A program made the position numbers and the translations under genes. This document shows positions 56,375-64,000 of a stretch of 64,000 nt of DNA, piece by piece; the stretch's first letter is position 1, and the number at the start of each line of letters is the position of its first letter. Location: positions 62,001 through 126,000 of the forward strand of contig WPIO01000023.1 in assembly GCA_009760855.2 (NCBI GenBank), read 5' to 3'. The notes under the pieces were generated by a model. That model did not search any database, was not told the origin of the DNA, and saw only the letters and a list, made by a program, of their open reading frames with translations. Source of the DNA: Cristatella mucedo (taxonomy: Eukaryota; Bryozoa; Phylactolaemata; Cristatellidae).

Positions 56375-56510
56375 GTGGTTGCGTTTCGTGACCTCGGTCG
56401 CGAGGTCATGGGTGTGAATTTTGCGGCAGGCGATTGTTACTGCCGCTGCAAGCGGTGGTAATAGCCTTAAAGGCTCTTCTGTCGCTATATAAAAGAGGCT
56501 GTGAAGTCAG
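56375..56510 (+). repeat. SINE-B copy, plus strand
   Basis: The head includes AAGGTGGTTGCGTTTCGTGA and a weak B box (GGGTGTGAATTTTGC). Then CCGCTGCAAGCGGTGGTAAT precedes the tail AGGCTCTTCTGTCGCTATAT. It is inserted into the long LINE-A copy. Confidence 0.78.
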
Positions 56511-57289
56511 CTACCACTTTTTTAGAGGTGAGTCTGCTGAGGATAGAATCAATGTCAAGAGACTTTTTATTTCTTAACTCGTGCATAATTTTGATCCCGA
56601 AACCGATACACATTCTAGGAATAGTGAAATCCCCATACAGAGACATGTAAGATAAAGTGGTGATAATCGGGATTGATAGTGTACAATCACTGGAGAAAAT
56701 TAAATCTAGGGCCATAAATATAAATATGTGCAGATATATATGGCCTTCAATATGTGTACGGGCTTAAACATGAGCACAAAAGCAGTACAACTTGGATTAG
56801 AAAAGTAAGTTGCACTACGTCGGATCAGTCAGGCTATCAGTATGGAGATTTAAATTATCTCTAATAAGAAGAGAAAAAAATTTAAATGTTTTAGCACAAA
56901 GAACACACAGAAAGTGAGATAAGCATAAGATGGATCTGGCGTGGCATGCTAGTGGTGGACGGTAAATTACCGCGACCACAGGCAAGTTACCCCAAGCTTG
57001 AGAGACAACCAGATTCATAAGATTGCTTATGAAGTACCGCAAAAGGTGTAAATGTATAGCAGGTGCTCGCCAACCGCTACTCCACCGTAAGTTTTCAGTT
57101 ATCTCGGAATATATAAAATTACCATAGATAATAGCAGAGCAACATCAGTAACATGTCTCAATAGCTATAAAAAAATCTAAGATCGTCATCTAGCATTGGC
57201 ATGCTAACAACGTAAGGTTTTTTGCATACAGTGCATGCATTCTAGATTCGCAAGTTTGAAGCAATCGCCGGCATCGGTTTTGGTTTTAT

Positions 57290-57893
57290 CACCACTAATA
57301 TATTCTCGCCAAACTGCACCGGCTACCAGTCAAGCAACGGATCGACTTCAAGGTTTGCCACTCACTTTTAGGGTGCTTCATTCTTTGGCTCCAGCCTATC
57401 TCTCTAACCTACTCTCCCACCAGGCCAAGCATCGCACCACCCGCTTTTCGGAATCCAACAGTTTTTTTATTTTTATTTACCACTACCTCGTACAAACCCC
57501 AAATCCTGTGGAGACTGTGCATTTAGTTCGTATGCTCCCAAAGCCTGGAACTTCCTTCCTCCCGACTTGCTTCAGAACATCCCCTGACTTGACCACATTT
57601 AACAAGAACTTAAAAACACACCTATTTAGGACAGCATTTAGTGGGTCCCTGTGATTAGTCCTTCATGTGCTTATGCATGCTGACACTGTGCATGCTGCCA
57701 CTAACCACATTTGCATGCTGACTCTGTGATTGTCACCCCTAACCATGTTATTCATTTTGTTTATCTGTTTATCATGAATGATATTACTCACCATTCAATT
57801 GCGTTTCCCTTTGCAGCAAATGTAAAGCGCCTAGAAAGAGATTGATATCTCTGAGGGCGCTTTATCAAGTGCATTATTATTATTATTCTTATG
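57290..57893 (+). mobile_element. LINE-A 3' end, plus strand
   Basis: Post-RT ORF block (FRVLHSLAPAYLSNLLSHQA, then KHRTTRFSESN), final codons (TSPDLTTFNKNLKTHLFRTA), 3' UTR, the tail hairpin and a terminal ATT run. It is close to the family consensus, with a short insertion near 57465-57490. Confidence 0.9.
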
Positions 57894-59640
57894 TGGGAGA
57901 CGTTAGTAGCAATTTTAATGGGAGAATGTGGGAACAGTTAGTAAAAATTAGAAGCCATTCTAATGGAAGAAAGCGCATTGCGGTTAGTTACAACGGTACG
58001 ATTGCTACCTTTACCTCGGCAACACACTCTAGTACCCGAGCGTAATCCACGGTTGAACCTCACTCGCGAAGCGCGGCAGAAACAAGAAATTGACATGATC
58101 TCGACACGATATACAGCAAACGCAAGAGTGGTCGTACTGAATCTTATGAAAGCCCATAGCCTGATTTAGAAAGACAGTGGCCTCATGCCACGGAAACGCA
58201 GTACAAAGCAATAAGAAATTGCATTTCCGTTCTTGCGAAACTTCCTCCGTCGTTATGAGCAATAAATTCTCACCTTTCAGAAGGCACGTCATAGCACTAT
58301 GGTTTGCGGCATTTGTTGCTCGCATGGCTTCGATTTCGCGACATATACAACACTATATGCATATGTAAGGGAGCTTAGCAAGCATACATTAAGGTAGCTA
58401 ACTAAGTAAACAACGTATACAAGGTAGCTAAGCCAGCAAGAACTACCAAAAGAAGTGACGCATGAGACTCGAACTAGTTAGGACTGCTTTTATGATTACG
58501 CTTACTTAGTGAATGAATCCGTTAGTAGATACGTGTGTGCTTCAAAGATAATTAGCGTTGAAAAACTTGTAAGCTTAAGACGATCAGAACAAGGTTGCGA
58601 CGAATCGAGTGTTCAGTGAGACTATTTGAGGACATAATTTAAGGGTAGAGGTCCGGATGATGAATTCTGTAAATGATTCATGCGAGGAATATTACAAAAC
58701 TTAAATGAGAAATCCTAGCTTAATAACTGTACATGGTTAAAAAAAATGCCGATGATATTGGAGATTAGTGAAAGGAGACGTTGTGCAACCCGATGTCTGT
58801 CGGAACCGCCATATCTGACTTACCTGTACTCTATATCCAAACTTTATCTTGCGAGCTCCACATGCTAAAGCAAGAGACACATGTAGGGTGCTGTGCACTG
58901 TTACAAAATATTTTTTAATGATAATTGATTTATGATTAGCTGTATAGTGACGTGAAAGAGTGCGAAAAGCGGTAAGATAATGAAAAGTTAGCGTACTGTA
59001 TAAGACAGATTATGAATTACTAGATATTATTCGTGGCTCCTGAATTGTACTAAATTATATAGATATATATATATTTCCAATATTAGAAAGATATGTAATG
59101 GATAAAATTAACTAAAAGCAAATTCAGGGTGATTTTCCTAGTGTGTGGCTATCCGTGCGGATTAATAACAGGTGTAACTTGCCCTTAAACTAGACCCTAC
59201 TTATTTCAAGTAAACTCTTTCATTGAACTCACATGTTTAATTGGACCAAGATGTTTCTTTTTGAGAAAATTGATACGGTTAGAGCTTGGAACTTTGTTTA
59301 GTGAGTGACTCAAAGATCCGAAAGATATTTTGCCACAGGCAGTGGAATATTATCAGCAACGTCAGTTAATAAGAACTGGAACCGTAGCACGTTTGGGGGA
59401 GGAAGCCTGCGAATTGTCGTTGGAGCAGAAACCTGGCGGGTCGCAAAATCCTTTCTTCTACTTTGGTTTAGAAGAAACTTATAACATTCACTTTCTTTTT
59501 TAACGTAAGTTCTGTATCTGAGTTTTGTTAGCATCCCAACAAAGAGACGGTGCACCGACACCGTGAATGCTAACAAAGAATGACTGCGCCCCAATGGGTC
59601 ATTAAGCTATCGCGTTTCTGCGCTCGAACCTGCACGCAGA
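57894..59640. other. No gene recognised
   Basis: Short frames only, and AT-rich around 58900-59100. The frame at 57842-58045 begins in the LINE-A tail and has no recognisable motif. Confidence 0.4.
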
Positions 59641-59641
59641 A

Positions 59642-60954
<1,313 letters not shown>

Positions 60955-61130
60955 ATCAAGAATTTCATTTACATTCGCGACAGAAGTGCCTTAGCGACTG
61001 TCACCCCTGCTCGCGATGGCCAATGAAGCTACTCGCTGCGGGCTGAGTCTGCTGCAGGACTCGACCCATGACCCGGCGGTGGTGAAATGCGCGTACATTA
61101 CATCCAGGCTAAGGCGGTTCCTTATCTCAA
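60955..61130 (-). repeat. SINE-B copy, diverged
   Basis: The minus-strand tail (TTCGCGACAGAAGTGCCTTA), then a B-box-like GGACTCGACCCATGACCC and an A-box-like TACATCCAGGCTAAGGCGGT, both inverted. Confidence 0.65.
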
Positions 61131-62854
61131 GCCCAGATGCTGAAAATTTATCGGAAGAAGCATTGAGTGCGAAACCCGGGTTCTAATTCTATCACTTTAG
61201 CTCCAAATGCAATCGGTTGTAACGTGGGCTTACAGCGATTTGTGTGAGCATTTTTTTGTGCCACCACAGGCTACGTTAGCGTGAGCGCCCGATGAATGCT
61301 TCAATTAAGTGGCCCCAAAAAAAGGCTTGCTCGTCGCCTATTACTGGCTGCGCGACTCGTGCCGCTGCGCCTCTGCTGCGAATTCCTGACGAGGCGATCC
61401 TGCGCCCTCGGAGGGGGCGCTCAACATCAAAGCAGCCCAACGGCGGCACGTCGCCGGTGTCAGCGCCAGATTAGAGACGTGATGAACTAGAGGCGCTCTC
61501 GGTCTGCCGCTCGATTGATGTGTTGAATGAAACACCCTGCAGGTCACCGGAGGGCGAGGGCAGGTCAGGCCCGAGCTTCGCGCGAAGGTTTATCGGGGCT
61601 GGCCAAGTACTCCACCCATAAGACGGGATCGGTGGCGACGGCTTACTATTTACGGCAGACGCTTCTTTAGTTTGGCAGTCCCGCAGTAGAACTTACCCAG
61701 TACGTTAACGGTTGCCGCCCACAAAGGCCTTCGAGTCGTACGGCGCCTGTGGGCTTGCTGACGCTTTGGTCCCGCGCCGCCATCATCCTCCGCGGAGTCT
61801 TCATCGCCTCCTTTGGGGGATAATGGTCCTACTCGCGGATCGAGGTGCTGGAGTGGCTTTAATTGGCATGCTGATATGGCTCTCAAGTAAGCCTCTCCCT
61901 CCAATATGCATTTACCCGCTACTAAGTGTCCCCGTTGCATTGAAGCGCTGCTGTTCGTCTCGATTTTTCGCTTCGATTTTTTTCAAGTCATGTCAGCAGC
62001 CGTCTGGGAAAGGGCACCGTTGCGAAGCTGCATCCTCCTTATTTCTCTCGAAATGTTCTATTTATGGATGCATGCATGAGCTTGGTCTTCCCCGAGAGCC
62101 GTGCTGTCAAAAATAATTACAAAAAAATGCATCTTTGCCGCTTTGCAATGACCCTTCAGAAGTCGTGACCACGTGACTCGGGTCGTCGGCCTGAGCAAAG
62201 GTATGCGAGCCGGTGACTAATTCGATATGTACGTGGCTAATAGTTGATGTTAAGAGACTACAACTGAACGATTGCATTACTTTTGGCGTGTTTTCGCAGT
62301 GATTTCTTAGCGTAAGTGAGGAAAGAAAACCGTGTGTCGCGTGAGATGCTTGCGAGGTGAAATAGTTTGATATCGATTCGACTGCCCGGCAGGAAGCTGT
62401 CGCCTGACAAGTAGGAGCATTCGAGCAGCTGGCCACCAGCCTAAGCGTTTTTATTCGCCAGGTGCAAAAATAATTTCTCTTCTCAAGCCAGTCTAGGTCC
62501 CAGTGACCGTCAAGGTCAACGTCAGACACCAGCGGCGTCTGTAGCTAGTGCGGCGAGGCGACATCGCACCAATAGATCGGCGATAGGACGACAACTTCAG
62601 CCGTGAAAAGAGTTATGTGCGCTCGTGTAGGTGAGGTTAAATAATTAATTTCTATTAATTTAATTTTAAGTTAATTAATTAATTTCTATTAATCTTTGCA
62701 TCTTAAGTTCAACGGAAACTGTTAAACCGACGATCCGTTCATCAGTTATTGGCCATGCACTGTAATCCCTCAATAATTTCGTTGCAGTTACTTTGGCAGT
62801 CTTTATACTTGTATCTTGAACAAGTGACTTGCTGCGCTCTCTAGATGTATTATA
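61131..62854. other. Unassigned, GC-rich 61300-61850
   Basis: GC-rich frames on both strands without recognisable motifs. An AT-rich tract of TTAATTAATT words lies at 62640-62695. No exon could be supported. Confidence 0.35.
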
Positions 62855-63350
62855 ACTAAAGTTCTTACGCTGACCCACAAGGCCCGCCACGGCTTGGCTC
62901 CTTCGTACCTAGCTGAACTGCAGCACCAGTTTCAGCTTCTTCGCGACCTAAGGTCCTGTGTGGACAATAAATTAGCTGTTCCATTCCTCCGCTTAAAGAC
63001 CGTTGGCGACAGAAGCTTTAGCTCTGCATGTCCTAGACTGTGGAACTCGCTTCCACAATTCTTACGCAACGACAACAACTACTCTCTTGCTGCTGATAAT
63101 GGCTCATCCTTTCCGGCGGTCCTGAGCTGCTACTTCCATGCTACTCACAACCTCAATTGTTCTCTTGACACTGCTATGCTTCCCACTTTCTCTTTGTTGC
63201 GTGAGACGAAGTTTGTTGGCTACCGAATGCCTACCGAAAGCCGCTTAGGCTATAAGTGAGCTATAAAAAACTCTCCTGCGTAACACCCACATAGTCTTTA
63301 TGAATTTGTGGAGTTACAGAAGGAGGTACATTGCATTACATTACATTAAT
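62855..63350 (+). repeat. LINE-B 3' end
   Basis: KVLTLTHKARHGLAPSYLAE, LQHQFQLLRDLRS, PFLRLKTVGDRSFSSACPRL and WNSLPQFLR give the post-RT block. The 3' UTR ends TTTGTGGAGTTACAGAAGGA followed by ACATT repeats (63330-63350). The first part matches the end of the copy at 49335-51690. Confidence 0.9.
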
Positions 63351-64000
63351 CGGAATGCCACTGCAATTTATTTTTGTCTGCTGATAAAGTTACCCAATTT
63401 TGTATACCTGTCCGTTTTAATTGTAGGGTAAGCTGCTACTTGATGAGAATTTACAAGTAACGTTGTCCACAGCTGGACCCACATTCCAAACATCCTGAAG
63501 GTGACTACGTTCTAGTATTTCTGTATAACTAATGGTACTAAACGCAACTTTAAATCGGATATTATTGATGAAGCTCCACAGGTTGGCTCGTCTGTGCAAG
63601 AATCATGTCAATCAGCGCAAGGAGTTTCTGCGATAACGGAAACTTAGTGAAAATACTTTGCAACAATTCTGGCATTTATATTGCCAATTGTAAATCATAG
63701 AAATTCTGCATCTCCTCGCGCTAGAAAGGAAGTTCTGTTTTAGGAAACGAGCAGAATTCTGGCAAATTTTTGATCTATAAACTTCTGAATCTCCAAAATG
63801 CAATGAGTACTGCTGAAGTAAGTCAAATCAATCATCTTAGTTTTCTTTTTTATTTTTCTAAAGTTTGTATTACATTGGTACATACATATCAGTAACTATC
63901 TGCGTCCAGCTATAGCAGCCCAATCATTTGGACCGGGTATGTGTACATTTAAAAGCAAGATGCAGGTATTTTGTTGCTAAGAAGTCTATGAATATTTTAT
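63351..64000. other. No gene recognised
   Basis: AT-rich sequence to the window end, with short frames only. Confidence 0.4.

Larger units (their letters stand above)
54288..57050 (-). mobile_element. LINE-A, longest copy, with endonuclease remnant
   Basis: The tail is at left (CCCCAATAGGACTAAATCTC). The post-RT block HALETSRLGYRHSLYSRLSA lies at 55101-54828. PQGSV-region DNA is at 55555-55600, interrupted by a plus-strand LINE-A insertion (55598-55975). RT N-terminal DNA is at about 56050-56340, then a SINE-B insertion (56375-56510). At 57042-56815 the endonuclease remnant reads VVAVIYRPPLACHA and DNLNLHTDSLTDPT; the second matches the endonuclease GDFN(L/I)H block with GDF altered. It is heavily mutated, but it is the only LINE-A copy here reaching into the endonuclease. 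Confidence 0.78.

Noticed and set aside
61292-61940. GC-rich frames near 61.3-61.9 kb as a gene
   Set aside because: Overlapping open frames on both strands without conserved motifs, codon pattern or splice sites.

Overview
This is a nuclear window from an animal (metazoan) with a repeat-rich genome. The evidence is a multi-exon Polycomb-group gene, GT-AG introns of about 0.1 to 13 kb, non-LTR retrotransposons with their own endonuclease and reverse transcriptase, tRNA-derived SINEs, an LTR retrotransposon and long microsatellites. I cannot name the species. The diverged SLED and MBT sequences suggest an invertebrate rather than a vertebrate. There is no sign of prokaryotic gene organisation.

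Genes. (1) At 4585-15523 (+) lies the 3' part of a Scm-type gene (Sex comb on midleg; vertebrate SCMH1/SCML2). Seven exons with fully compatible phases encode an MBT repeat, a linker, a SLED domain split over two exons, a Pro/Gln/Ala pentapeptide-repeat linker and a SAM domain. The first MBT repeat and the start codon were not found. (2) At 28985-53764 (+) are exons of a secreted, cysteine-rich, N-glycosylated protein. It has a signal-peptide exon, a Ser/Thr/Pro/Ala-rich stalk and a hydrophobic C-terminal tail that looks like a GPI-anchor signal. I do not recognise the family, and one connecting exon is uncertain. (3) At 32271-32446 (+) is a terminal exon with poly(A) signals. It fits in phase to the signal-peptide exon at 28985 and could make a 73-residue secreted peptide. 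(4) At 18721-19270 (-) are RFC1-like sequences (the WVDKFKP motif and a Walker A motif) that do not join cleanly, probably a gene remnant. (5) At 46-705 (-) is a coding-like stretch broken by stops.

Mobile DNA fills most of the rest. A CR1/L2-type element, here called LINE-A, is present in about 20 pieces. Two young copies (3233-4507 and 29825-31690, both -) share the same 11-bp frameshifting insertion. An older long copy (54288-57050, -) keeps part of the endonuclease and contains a nested + copy. A second family, LINE-B, has a 2.3-kb copy at 49335-51690 with a mutated reverse transcriptase active site. SINE-A has a tRNA-like head and a tail matching the LINE-A 3' hairpin, so LINE-A probably mobilises it. 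SINE-B is a second tRNA-derived family with an unrelated palindromic tail. At 22276-25080 (-) is a gag-only LTR retrotransposon with paired LTRs, a primer-binding site and a polypurine tract, carrying an apparent solo LTR of another family. A foldback element at 16735-17590 has a single-arm relative at 8270-8777 inside the Scm intron.

Layout: 0-3 kb degenerate sequence; 3-15.5 kb LINE-A and the Scm gene; 16-21 kb SINEs, foldback and RFC1 remnant; 22-27 kb LTR element and old LINE-A; 28-33 kb signal exon, inverted LINE-A pair and terminal exon; 33-42 kb mostly unassigned, with GC-richer patches and minisatellites; 42-54 kb cysteine-rich gene with LINE-B in its last intron; 54-58 kb nested LINE-A; 58-64 kb unassigned, a 180-bp AG run, SINE-B and a LINE-B tail.
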